Origin: Pseudotabrizicola formosa
Lineage (GTDB): Bacteria > Pseudomonadota > Alphaproteobacteria > Rhodobacterales > Rhodobacteraceae
Direction: 5' to 3'
Length of the DNA: 64,000 nt
Assembly: GCF_002900965.1 (NCBI RefSeq)
Contig: NZ_PJOM01000004.1
Span: 186,001 to 250,000, forward strand
The position numbers and the translations under genes are program-made. Each line of letters starts with the position of its first letter. Positions within the stretch are counted from its first letter, which is position 1. A model generated the notes under the pieces. That model made no database searches. It had not been told where the DNA came from and was given only the letters and a program-made list of their open reading frames with translations. Below, piece by piece: positions 19,778 to 27,878 of the stretch.

Positions 19778-20824
19778 GTGACCGGGCCTGTCCAGTCCCT
19801 GTTGGCAGCGATGTCATCGGCGGGGCGGGCCTACGCCTTGCGGACCCGGCGGCGGCGCAACCTGTGGCGCGCCTTTCGCAGCCGCCATGCGCTGCGCGTG
19901 GTCAAGGACCGCAGTGGTACAATCGGACCGGGCGATATCCTGTGCTTCATGTCGGTGCGCAACGAGGCGCTGCGCCTGCCCTATTTTCTGGACCATCACC
20001 GCAAGCTGGGGGTGGATCATTTCCTGATCGTCGAGAATGACAGCACCGATGGCACGCGCGCCTTGCTGGCGGCCGAGCCCGATGTGTCTTTGTGGTCGAC
20101 AGATGCAAGCTACAAGCGGGCCCGTTTCGGGCTGGATTGGGTGACCTGGTTGCAGATCTGCCACGGGCACGGCCATTGGTGCCTGACGCTGGATGCCGAT
20201 GAGCTGCTGATCTATCCCTATTGGCAGACACGGTCCCTGCCGGCCCTGACGGGGTGGCTGGCCGATCAGGGGCTGCCTGCGATGGCGGCCATGATGCTGG
20301 ATCTCTATCCGGAGGGGCCGCTGTCGCAGGCGCAAAGTGCGGCCGGGGACAATCCGCTGACCGTGCTGCGCTGGTTCGATGCGGGCAATTACAGCTTGCG
20401 GGTGCAGGAGCGCACGGGAAACCTGACCATCAAGGGTGGTCCGCGGGCGCGGATGTTTTTCACGGAAGATCCCCGCCGTGCCCCGACGATGAACAAGATC
20501 CCGCTGGTGTTCTGGAACCGGCGCTACACCTATGTGAATTCGACGCATGACATGCTGCCACCGGCGTTGAACGCGGTCTATGCGCGGGGTGGGGGGGAGC
20601 AGATTTCCGGCCTGCTGTTGCACACCAAGTTCCTGCCCGAGATCATCGCGAAATCGGCCGAGGAAAAGGACCGCAAGGAGCATTTCACCAACAGCAGCCT
20701 TTATGACCGCTATTATGACGCCGTAACGGCAGATCCGGTTCTGCATACGGCGGCATCCGAGCCGCTGACCAGTTGGCGGCGGCTGGAAGCGCTTGGTCTG
20801 ATGTCGCGCGGCGGATGGATCTGA
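19778..20824 (+). CDS. Glycosyltransferase family 2-like protein (paralog 1)
   Basis: A 348-residue protein with a GTG start 10 bases after galU. The GT-A core has CFMSVRNEALRLPYFLDHHRKLGV, then FLIVENDSTDGT and LTLDADELLIY, where DAD is the metal/nucleotide-sugar DXD-type motif. The C-terminus (KIPLVFWNRRYTYVNSTHDMLPP to RLEALGLMSRGGW) is shared with the next gene. It matches the PF13704 type of glycosyltransferase often linked to surface polysaccharides. No signal peptide or membrane segment is visible, so it is probably cytosolic. Donor and acceptor are unknown. Confidence 0.82.
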   Translation: MTGPVQSLLAAMSSAGRAYALRTRRRRNLWRAFRSRHALRVVKDRSGTIGPGDILCFMSVRNEALRLPYFLDHHRKLGVDHFLIVENDSTDGTRALLAAEPDVSLWSTDASYKRARFGLDWVTWLQICHGHGHWCLTLDADELLIYPYWQTRSLPALTGWLADQGLPAMAAMMLDLYPEGPLSQAQSAAGDNPLTVLRWFDAGNYSLRVQERTGNLTIKGGPRARMFFTEDPRRAPTMNKIPLVFWNRRYTYVNSTHDMLPPALNAVYARGGGEQISGLLLHTKFLPEIIAKSAEEKDRKEHFTNSSLYDRYYDAVTADPVLHTAASEPLTSWRRLEALGLMSRGGWI

Positions 20825-20889
20825 GGCGGGCCTGGCTGCGATAATCTGGCCAATGCGGGGAAATTGTTAACGCTTTCGCATCAATTTTG

Positions 20890-20916
20890 CTGGCGTGATG
20901 CCCACAATCACGCCAG
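20890..20916. other. Perfect 10-bp inverted repeat between the paralogous glycosyltransferases
   Basis: CTGGCGTGAT (20890-20899) and ATCACGCCAG (20907-20916) flank a 7-base loop, 13 bases before the GTG start of the second glycosyltransferase gene. No T-tract follows. It may be an operator, or an mRNA hairpin that lowers translation of the next gene. The local AT-rich stretch (20860-20890) may include a promoter. Confidence 0.5.
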
Positions 20917-20929
20917 ATGATGGCTATGG

Positions 20930-21964
20930 GTGTCAGAAAACGGATGTGCTGACTTGGGGTTGCTGTCGTCTTATCGGCTTCGCTGGCATCGCAGGCGTCT
21001 GCTCTTTCGGGCATGGGCCAGCCGGCGTGATCTGACGCTGGTGGCGGACCGGTCGGCGGGGCAGGCCGAGACTGCGATCTTTGCCTTTACCACCCTGCGC
21101 AATGAAAAGATCCGGCTGCCCTATTTTCTGCGCTATTACCGCGATCTGGGGGTCAGTCATTTCTTTGTGGTCGACAACGGATCGACCGACGGGTCGCTGG
21201 AGTATCTGCGCGATCAGCCGGATGTGTCCTTGTGGCGGACCGAGGCCAGCTACAAGACCAGCCGCTTCGGGATGGACTGGATCAGCCACCTGTTGCGCCG
21301 CTATGGTCATGGCCACTGGTGCCTGACGGTCGATCCGGATGAGTTCTTTGTCTATCCGTTCTGTGAAACCCGGCCCATCCGGGCGCTGACCGACTGGCTG
21401 GACACGACGCAGATCCGCACGTTTTCGGCGATGCTGCTGGACATGTATCCCAAAGGGCCGATCACCGAGCAGGCCTATCGTGAAGGGCAGGACCCGTTCG
21501 AGATTGCGCAGTGGTTTGACTCGGGCAACTATCAGATCAGCCGCAACCCGGCCTATGGCAATCTGTGGATTCAGGGTGGCCCGCGCAGCCGGATGTTCTT
21601 TGATGAGGCACCGAAGAAGGCCCCTGCGCTGAACAAGATCCCGCTGGTCAAATGGCATCGGTCCTATGCCTATATCAGTTCCACCCATATGATGCTGCCG
21701 CGCGGGCTGAACCTTGCCTTTGATGAATGGGGCGGGGAAAAGGCCTCGGGCGTGTTGCTGCACGCCAAGTTTCTGGACACTTTCGCCGCCAAGGCCGAAG
21801 AAGAGCTGCTGCGCAGCCAGCATTACGCGGCCAGTGCGGAATACAAGGCCTATCAGAAGGTCCTGTCCAGCCACCCCGAGATGTGGTGCAAGTGGAGCGA
21901 GAAATACATCAACTGGCGTCAGCTGGAGATTCTGGGTCTGATGTCCAAGGGGAACTGGGCATGA
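20930..21964 (+). CDS. Glycosyltransferase family 2-like protein (paralog 2)
   Basis: A 344-residue paralog of the upstream gene product, colinear over nearly its whole length. Shared parts include LRNEKIRLPYFLRYYRDLGV, VVDNGSTDG, HGHWCLTVDPDE, GGPRSRMFF, NKIPLV and LEILGLMSKGNW. The DXD-like motif is DPD here and DAD in paralog 1. The GTG start at 20930 has a poor ribosome-binding site, and no better start is apparent. It ends with a 4-base ATGA overlap with the next gene, so the products are probably made together. The pair points to a tandem duplication with divergence, perhaps to add two different sugars. Confidence 0.8.
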   Translation: MSENGCADLGLLSSYRLRWHRRRLLFRAWASRRDLTLVADRSAGQAETAIFAFTTLRNEKIRLPYFLRYYRDLGVSHFFVVDNGSTDGSLEYLRDQPDVSLWRTEASYKTSRFGMDWISHLLRRYGHGHWCLTVDPDEFFVYPFCETRPIRALTDWLDTTQIRTFSAMLLDMYPKGPITEQAYREGQDPFEIAQWFDSGNYQISRNPAYGNLWIQGGPRSRMFFDEAPKKAPALNKIPLVKWHRSYAYISSTHMMLPRGLNLAFDEWGGEKASGVLLHAKFLDTFAAKAEEELLRSQHYAASAEYKAYQKVLSSHPEMWCKWSEKYINWRQLEILGLMSKGNWA

Positions 21965-23658
21965 CGGTCGGCTTTGTGATGCTGTGTCATACGGCGCTGG
22001 ACCGGGCCGCGCAGGTGGCGCGGCACTGGGCCGAGCGTGATTGCCCGGTTGTCATCCATGTGGACCGGCGGGTGGCGGCAAAGCCCTATGCGCAGCTGGT
22101 GGCCGACCTGGCCGATCTGCCGAATGTGCGGTTTTCCGGGCGGCATGCCTGTGAATGGGGGACATGGGGCATTGTGGCGGCCAGTCAGGAGGCCGCCACC
22201 GTGATGCTGCGCGATTTTGCGCAGGTGCGGCATGTGTTTCTGGCCTCCGGCTCCTGCTTGCCCCTGCGCCCGGTGGAAGAACTGCGCGCCTATCTGAATG
22301 AGCGGCCCAAGACCGATTTCATCGAGAGCGTGACGACGGAAGATGTGGGTTGGACCGTCGGGGGTCTGGATTATGAACGCTTTACCCTGCGGTTTCCGTT
22401 CAGCTGGCGCAAACAGAAGTGGTGGTTTGACACTTACGTCAAACTGCAGCGCAAGGTGGGCTTTCGCCGCAAGATCCCGGCCGAACTGGTGCCGCATCTG
22501 GGCAGCCAGTGGTGGTGCCTGACGCGGCAGACCCTGTCGGCCATTCTGGAACACCCCGAGCGGGCCACGATCGACCGCTATTTCCAGAAGGTCTGGATTC
22601 CGGATGAAAGCTATTTCCAGACGCTGGTGCGGCAGGTGTCGAGCACGGTGGAAAGCCGGTCTTTGACGCTGTCGAAGTTCGATTTTCAGGGCAAGCCGCA
22701 TATCTTTTACGACGATCACCTGCAGCTTCTGCGCCGGTCGGATTGTTTTGTGGCCCGCAAGATCTGGCCCGATGCGGTGAAGCTTTACGGGGCTTTCCTG
22801 TCGGAGGATCGCAGCCGTCAGGCCGTGGCGGAACCGAACCCCGGCAAGATTGACCGTTTGTTCGCCAAGGCGGTGGAGCGGCGGGTAAAGGGGCGGCCGG
22901 GCCTGTACATGCAAAGCCGGTTCCCGAATGAGAACCATGAAAACGGGCGCACGGCGGGGCCCTATTCGGTGTTCTGCGGTTTTGCCGAAGTGTTCGAGAC
23001 TTTTGAGATCTGGCTGTCAAAGGCCAGCGGAACCCGGGTGCATGGCCATCTGTTCGCGCCCGACCGCGTGCATTTCGCCGGGGGGGAGACCATTTACAAC
23101 GGGGCCCTGTCCGACAATGCCAAGCTGCGCGACTATAACCCGAAAAGCTTTCTGACCAGCCTGATCTGGAACACGCGCGGCGAACGGCAGTGCTTTCAGT
23201 ATGGTCCTGCTGATACGCAGGATCTGAACTGGTTCATGGCGCTGGATGGCAATGCGCAGATTTCGGTGATTTCAGGCGCCTGGGCGGTGCCCTTGTTCCA
23301 TTCGAACCGGAATTTCGGGGAGATAAGGCGCGAGGCCGCCCGGTTGCAGCAGGTGGAGCAGGAGTTTCTGAACATCCTGCGCGGCCCCTATACCAAGGCG
23401 CGGGTGCGGGTCTGGTCCCTGGCCGATTTCGTTGAAAACCCGATGGAGCCGTTGCAGACCATCATCGACGAGATCGGCCCAAGGCAAGCGCGCAGGCTGA
23501 CCGAGGCGCCGCGCCTGATTGATCTGACCGGCTTTGGCCAGTTTTTGCAGAACCTGCGCAATCAGGGCATGCAGCCGGTGCTGATGGGTGATTTTCCGGT
23601 GGGCGATGACCCGGCGGCCCGGTCTCCGCGCCGCGGGCGCCCCTATCTGGTGAAATAA
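21961..23658 (+). CDS. Core-2/I-branching (GT14-like) glycosyltransferase with C-terminal DUF5928-type region
   Basis: A 565-residue protein. Residues 1-290 match the core-2/I-branching beta-1,6-N-acetylglucosaminyltransferase family (VIHVDRRVAAKPY, FLASGSCLPLRP, PDESYFQTLV). The C-terminal half (GPYSVFCGFAEVFETFEIWLSKASG through PLFHSNRNFGE) matches the DUF5927/DUF5928 proteins of Rhodobacterales, whose function is not defined. The start at 21961 overlaps the previous stop by 4 bases; the longer frame from 21727 lies inside the previous gene. GT14 enzymes usually transfer GlcNAc or xylose to make branches. It is followed without a gap by the sulfotransferase gene. Confidence 0.8.
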   Translation: MTVGFVMLCHTALDRAAQVARHWAERDCPVVIHVDRRVAAKPYAQLVADLADLPNVRFSGRHACEWGTWGIVAASQEAATVMLRDFAQVRHVFLASGSCLPLRPVEELRAYLNERPKTDFIESVTTEDVGWTVGGLDYERFTLRFPFSWRKQKWWFDTYVKLQRKVGFRRKIPAELVPHLGSQWWCLTRQTLSAILEHPERATIDRYFQKVWIPDESYFQTLVRQVSSTVESRSLTLSKFDFQGKPHIFYDDHLQLLRRSDCFVARKIWPDAVKLYGAFLSEDRSRQAVAEPNPGKIDRLFAKAVERRVKGRPGLYMQSRFPNENHENGRTAGPYSVFCGFAEVFETFEIWLSKASGTRVHGHLFAPDRVHFAGGETIYNGALSDNAKLRDYNPKSFLTSLIWNTRGERQCFQYGPADTQDLNWFMALDGNAQISVISGAWAVPLFHSNRNFGEIRREAARLQQVEQEFLNILRGPYTKARVRVWSLADFVENPMEPLQTIIDEIGPRQARRLTEAPRLIDLTGFGQFLQNLRNQGMQPVLMGDFPVGDDPAARSPRRGRPYLVK

Positions 23659-25062
23659 GTGGGCCGGTTCGACAGTTTTGTGATGTTCGCGGAAATGCGG
23701 ACCGGGTCGAATTTCCTTGAGGCCAATCTGAATGCGATGCCGGGCGTCACCTGCCATGGCGAGGTGTTCAACCCCTATTTCATCGGCAAGCTGGGTCAGA
23801 CCAGCCTGTTCGGCTTTTCCATGGCCGACCGTGAGGCCGACCCGCTTGCGCTGATCCGCCGGCTGCGGGCGCAAACCGATGGGATGGCCGGGTTCCGCTA
23901 TTTCCACGACCATGACCCGCGGGTGTTGCAGCCGGTGCTGGATGATCCGCTCTGCGCCAAGATCATCCTGACCCGCAACCCGGTGGAAAGCTATGTCAGC
24001 TGGAAGATCGCGCAACAGACCGGGCAATGGAAGCTGACCGGGGCGAAGGCCCCGAAAACCGCGCAGGTGCGGTTCGACGCGGCGGAGTTCGAGGCACATG
24101 TCGCCGCCTTGCAGGCGTTTCAGATGCGGCTGATGCACGGCTTGCAGGTCAGCGGGCAGACGGCGTTCTACATTGATTATGAAGACATCAACGATCTGGA
24201 TGTGCTGAACGGGCTGGCCCGCTTTCTGGGGGTTGAGGGGCTGGCGGGGCTGGATGCGAGTCTGAAAAAGCAGAACCCCGAAGAGATTGGCCAGAAGGTT
24301 GTAAACCCCGACGAGATGGAGCGGGCTCTGGCGCGGCTGGACCGGTTCAATCTGGCGCGCACGCCGAATTTCGAGCCACGCCGCGCGCCGATGGTGCCGC
24401 AGTTTGTGGCATCGCGGCTCGCAGGCTTGCTGTTCATGCCGGTTCCGGGGGGGCCGGTGGCACAGGTGACCGGATGGTTGCAGGGGTTGGGCGGGGTTGA
24501 GGGCGGCTTTACCCAAAAGACCTTGCGGCAGTGGAAGAAGGCGCGCGCAGGCCATCGGTCGTTTACCGTGCTGCGCCATCCGGTGGCGCGGGCGCATGAG
24601 GCGTTTTGTGCGCAGATCCTGTCTGGCAATTTTGCGCAGATCCGAGAGCAGATGGGGAAGATCCACAAGCTGGACCTGCCCGATGCGGGGATGGACTATG
24701 CCAATGCGGCGGCGCACCGGGCGGGGTTTGTCGGCTTTCTGGCCTGGGTCCGGCTGAACCTGTCGGGCCAGACCAGTGCGCGGGTGGATGTGCATTGGGC
24801 CAGCCAGTCGGCAGTGTTACAGGGCTTTGCCGGGTTTCAGGGGCCGGATCTGGTGCTGCGCGAGGACGGGTTGACAGCAGGGCTGGCCTATCTGGCCGCA
24901 GAGGTGGGGGCGGCCTGCCCCGCCTTGCCGCCCGCGCCCGCACATGGATTTCTGCCGCTGGATGCCATCTATGATGAGCAGGTGGAGGCCGCCACGCGCG
25001 AGGCCTATGCGCGGGATTATCTGGCCTTTGGCTTTGCCGATTGGGCTCCGCCCGTCAGATAG
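23659..25062 (+). CDS. Sulfotransferase-family protein with two modules
   Basis: A 467-residue protein starting at a GTG that directly follows the previous stop codon. The N-terminal module has a PAPS 5'-phosphosulfate loop-like motif (AEMRTGSNFLEANLN, residues about 11-25) and a 3'-phosphate motif (IILTRNPVESYVSWKIA, about 107-123), as in NodH-type carbohydrate sulfotransferases. A second region from residue about 295 (RSFTVLRHPVARAHEAFCAQIL) resembles the 3'-phosphate motif of Sulfotransfer_2 proteins but lacks an evident 5' loop. It would move sulfate from PAPS to a glycan, giving PAP, which CysQ can remove. The last 46 bases overlap the convergent polyol dehydrogenase gene. Confidence 0.75.
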   Translation: MGRFDSFVMFAEMRTGSNFLEANLNAMPGVTCHGEVFNPYFIGKLGQTSLFGFSMADREADPLALIRRLRAQTDGMAGFRYFHDHDPRVLQPVLDDPLCAKIILTRNPVESYVSWKIAQQTGQWKLTGAKAPKTAQVRFDAAEFEAHVAALQAFQMRLMHGLQVSGQTAFYIDYEDINDLDVLNGLARFLGVEGLAGLDASLKKQNPEEIGQKVVNPDEMERALARLDRFNLARTPNFEPRRAPMVPQFVASRLAGLLFMPVPGGPVAQVTGWLQGLGGVEGGFTQKTLRQWKKARAGHRSFTVLRHPVARAHEAFCAQILSGNFAQIREQMGKIHKLDLPDAGMDYANAAAHRAGFVGFLAWVRLNLSGQTSARVDVHWASQSAVLQGFAGFQGPDLVLREDGLTAGLAYLAAEVGAACPALPPAPAHGFLPLDAIYDEQVEAATREAYARDYLAFGFADWAPPVR

Positions 25063-26492
25063 CGCTGCAGGGTTTTTGCGGTGCCATCGGCCCAGAGCGC
25101 GGTCAGCGCCCCGGCAAAGGCGGCGGCAAAGCGCGGATCTTGCCCCGCGTCGCCATAGATGGACCTTTGGGCGATCCAGACCGAGGGGTCGGTTTTCGCG
25201 GCCTGTGACACCCGTTGCAGAGTGGGCCAATCGGGGTCATTCGGTTCGATTGCCGTGCCGCTGTCGGTTTGACCCGCGCAATAGCGGCACCACAGCGCCG
25301 AGACCAGCGCCAGCCCGTCAATCCGGCCGCCGGCGGCCAAGGCATCGCGCAGCGAGGGCAGGATGAATTTGGGCTGACGGTTCGAGCCGTCAAAGCACAG
25401 GCGCCGTTCGGTATCGGCGATGTCGGGGTTGCTGAACCGGTCGCGGATCAGATCGTAATAGGCGTGCAGATCGGTCTTCGGGACAGGGGCGACGTAAGGG
25501 ATGATTTCCTCACGCTCTACCTTGTCCAGCAAGCCGCTGATCAGAGGGTTGGCCATTGCCTCGTGGACGTGTTCGATATCCAGCAGCGCACCGGGATAGG
25601 CGATGGTGGCGTGGCCGCCGTTCAGGATGCGGATCTTCATCGCCTCATAGGCGTGGACGGCATCGGTGAAGGTGACGCCGACCTGTTCCAGCGGCGGGCG
25701 CCCCTGTGGGAAGTGGTCTTCCAGCACCCATTGCCGGAAGGGTTCGCAGGTGACGGGCACCGGGTCATCCGCCAGCCCGAAGGCGGCCGCCATGGCGCGT
25801 TCGCGCGGGCCGGTGGCGGGGGTGATGCGGTCGACCATGCTGTTGGGGCAGGCAACATTGGCCTGAACCCAGGCCGCAAAGCCGGGGTCTGACAGGCGGG
25901 CGAGGTCGGTGAGGGCGGCCTGCGTGACATGGCCATTGCCGGGCAGGTTATCGCAGCTGAGCACGGTGAAGGCGGGAATGCCTGCCGCTTTGCGGGCGCG
26001 CAAGGCTGCGAGGATGGCACCGAAGGCGGTTTTCGGGCTGCCCGGGTGTGCGGCGTCGTGCCGGATGTCTGCGGCGTCAGGGTCAAACCGGCCTGTGGCG
26101 GAATTGAGGAAATAGCCGCCTTCCGTCACGGTCAGGCTGACGATGCGGATGGCAGGATCTGTCATCGCCAGGATCAGCGCGGCGTTGTCGGGCTGCACGG
26201 CGATGAACCCTGTCATCGACCCGACCCGGCGCGCGGTGCGGCCCCTCGGGTCCAGCTCGATGACAGTGGAGAGGCAGTCTTGCGCCATCAGGGCATCGCG
26301 CATCCGGGCATCCGCCGGGCGGACACCGGCACCCAGAATGGCCCAGTCCTGCGCCAGACCCATGGCCATCAGGTCGTCGAGATAGACTGCCATATGGGCG
26401 CGGTGAAAATTGCCAAGGCCAATATGGACAATGCCGGGGGTCAGGCGACTGCGGTCATAGGCAGGCAAGCGGGGGGCGGTGGCACAAGTCAT
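25017..26492 (-). CDS. Mannitol/polyol dehydrogenase family protein
   Basis: A 491-residue polyol-specific long-chain dehydrogenase/reductase. The N-terminal Rossmann motif is IVHIGLGNFHRAHMAVYLDDL (near residue 21). TVTEGGYFLN and LSCDNLPGNG are family signatures, and the catalytic motif MKIRILNGGHATIAYPG is near residue 290, with the conserved Lys and Asn-X-X-His. It should oxidise mannitol, arabitol or a similar polyol, or reduce fructuronate, with NAD; the substrate cannot be read from sequence. No sugar transporter or kinase lies nearby. It is on the strand of ptsN and hpf, 81 bases downstream of ptsN, and overlaps the sulfotransferase end. Confidence 0.88.
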   Translation of the reverse strand: MTCATAPRLPAYDRSRLTPGIVHIGLGNFHRAHMAVYLDDLMAMGLAQDWAILGAGVRPADARMRDALMAQDCLSTVIELDPRGRTARRVGSMTGFIAVQPDNAALILAMTDPAIRIVSLTVTEGGYFLNSATGRFDPDAADIRHDAAHPGSPKTAFGAILAALRARKAAGIPAFTVLSCDNLPGNGHVTQAALTDLARLSDPGFAAWVQANVACPNSMVDRITPATGPRERAMAAAFGLADDPVPVTCEPFRQWVLEDHFPQGRPPLEQVGVTFTDAVHAYEAMKIRILNGGHATIAYPGALLDIEHVHEAMANPLISGLLDKVEREEIIPYVAPVPKTDLHAYYDLIRDRFSNPDIADTERRLCFDGSNRQPKFILPSLRDALAAGGRIDGLALVSALWCRYCAGQTDSGTAIEPNDPDWPTLQRVSQAAKTDPSVWIAQRSIYGDAGQDPRFAAAFAGALTALWADGTAKTLQRYLTGGAQSAKPKAR

Positions 26493-26573
26493 GTCAGGTC
26501 ATCCCCCACTGCTGGCGCTGCGAAAGCCGGGACAGTGATGGCCATTGCGTGCCGCGTGGCAAGCAAAATCGGA

Positions 26574-27038
26574 TCAGGCCGCCTGAGTCGAGCGTGTTTC
26601 GGTCAGGATGGCATGCAGCTTGGCCGGGTCGGTGTTGGCGCGCAGTTTGGCCACCACGTTCGGATCGCGCATGGTGCGGCTGACCAGCGCCAGCGCCTTG
26701 AGGTGGTCGACACCGGAATCCTTGGGCGCGAACAATCCGAAGATCAGATCGACCGGCTGACGGTCTACAGAATCGTAATCCAGGGGCTTTTCCAGCCGGA
26801 TGAACACGCCAACGATCCGGTCAAGATCCTGCAACCGGGCATGCGGCAGGGCGATGCCATGGCCCACCCCGGTGGGGCCAAGGCTTTCGCGTTCCTGCAA
26901 CCCGTCCACCGCAACGCCCGCCGAGAGCTTGTAGCTTGTGGCGACCATCTCTCCCAATTCCTGGAAAAGACGCTTCTTGCTGGTGATCTGCCCGACGACG
27001 CGAACGGCGCCGGGCGTGAGGAGCTTTGCTAGATCCAT
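26574..27038 (-). CDS. ptsN: Nitrogen-regulatory PTS component IIA-Ntr
   Basis: A 154-residue EIIA domain. The phosphorylated His is His66 in VGHGIALPHARL, with the following LDRIVGVFIRLEKPLDYDSVD strand pattern of the family. It receives phosphate from NPr and acts as a regulator (in other bacteria of K+ transport, sensor kinases or carbon/nitrogen balance), not in sugar uptake. It lies 36 bases after hpf, in the widespread hpf-ptsN order. Confidence 0.95.
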   Translation of the reverse strand: MDLAKLLTPGAVRVVGQITSKKRLFQELGEMVATSYKLSAGVAVDGLQERESLGPTGVGHGIALPHARLQDLDRIVGVFIRLEKPLDYDSVDRQPVDLIFGLFAPKDSGVDHLKALALVSRTMRDPNVVAKLRANTDPAKLHAILTETRSTQAA

Positions 27039-27074
27039 GGACGGTCGTATTCCCGAACAGCCGAAACGCTGCCC

Positions 27075-27650
27075 TTACTTGCTGTTACGCGGGTCGATCC
27101 AGCCTATATTGCCGTCATCCCGGCGATAGACCACATTCACCCCGCCGTGCCCTTCGTTGCGGAAGACAAGCATCCGGTTGCCATTGAGTTCCAGCTGCAT
27201 CACGGCTTCGCCGACGGTGATCGAAGGAATCTTCGTCTCCATCTCGGCGATCACGATGGGCTGAAGGCTGTCCGGCTCCACATCCTCGGCGTCTTCGGTT
27301 GGGGCGAGGATATACGAGGATGCCCCGCCAAACTCAACAGGTGACGTTCGGGCAGAATGATGGTTGCGAATCCGGCGTTTGTAGCGCCGCAGCTGCTTGT
27401 CCATCTTCTCGCGGCAGGATTCGAAAGCGGCATAGATTTCGGTCGCATGGCCCTTGGCCTGTGCGGTCAGCCCGGTGGACAGGTGGATGACGGTTTCGCA
27501 CACGTATTCATGCGCCACCCGGGAAAAGACGATGACAGCCTCGGTGGGTCGCTGGGCGTATTTCTCGACCACCTCGCCAAGTTCGGACTTCACATGGGTC
27601 TGCAGGGCCTCTCCGACGTCGATCTGTTTTCCACTGATCTGATAGCGCAT
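27075..27650 (-). CDS. hpf: Long-form ribosome hibernation promoting factor
   Basis: A 191-residue protein. Residues 1-100 form the S30AE domain (MRYQISGKQIDVGEALQTHVKSEL, then ETVIHLSTGLTAQAKGHATEIYAAFE and KMDKQLRRYKRRI). After a linker, residues about 125-190 form the C-terminal dimerisation domain (KIPSITVGEAVMQLELNGNRMLVFRN to GNIGWIDP). The long form pairs two 70S ribosomes into inactive 100S particles. The ATG at 27650 has AGGAACC just upstream; the frame extends to 27857 only by chance. An RpoH-like promoter (27722-27749) lies 72-99 bases upstream, suggesting stress induction. Confidence 0.95.
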   Translation of the reverse strand: MRYQISGKQIDVGEALQTHVKSELGEVVEKYAQRPTEAVIVFSRVAHEYVCETVIHLSTGLTAQAKGHATEIYAAFESCREKMDKQLRRYKRRIRNHHSARTSPVEFGGASSYILAPTEDAEDVEPDSLQPIVIAEMETKIPSITVGEAVMQLELNGNRMLVFRNEGHGGVNVVYRRDDGNIGWIDPRNSK

Positions 27651-27721
27651 TATGGTTCCTCCGCGCGGCTTCTTGGTCTGCCAGCGGGCCGGGGCGCGGT
27701 GGCAAAGGTCTTCTGTCTTTG

Positions 27722-27749
27722 ACATGGGGATCGGTGGCGCATCTGCAAG
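27722..27749 (-). promoter_or_regulatory. RpoH-like (heat-shock sigma) promoter of hpf-ptsN
   Basis: On the minus strand CTTGCA (27744-27749), a 14-base spacer and CCCCATGT (27722-27729) match the consensus CTTGAA-N13-17-CCCCATNT with one -35 mismatch. It sits in the 228-base gap between lptB and hpf and would give an untranslated leader of about 65 bases. The rest of the gap shows nothing I can name. Confidence 0.6.
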
Positions 27750-27878
27750 GTTGCGGGCCGGCAGGCAACCGTGGGGCAGGGCTGGCACAGGCGGGTTCTT
27801 GCACGCATCACGGGTATTTGGCGACAGGCAGGCCCGCCTTGTCAACCGAATCGTCACAGGGATGTCATACGGGCAGGG

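Noticed and set aside
23272-24795. A 507-residue minus-strand ORF opposite the GT14-type and sulfotransferase genes
   Set aside because: It spans two plus-strand genes with clear motifs; composition is Arg/Pro/His-rich and no family is visible.
25929-27032. A 367-residue plus-strand ORF across the polyol dehydrogenase and ptsN genes
   Set aside because: It runs across two minus-strand genes and their gap, with no motif.
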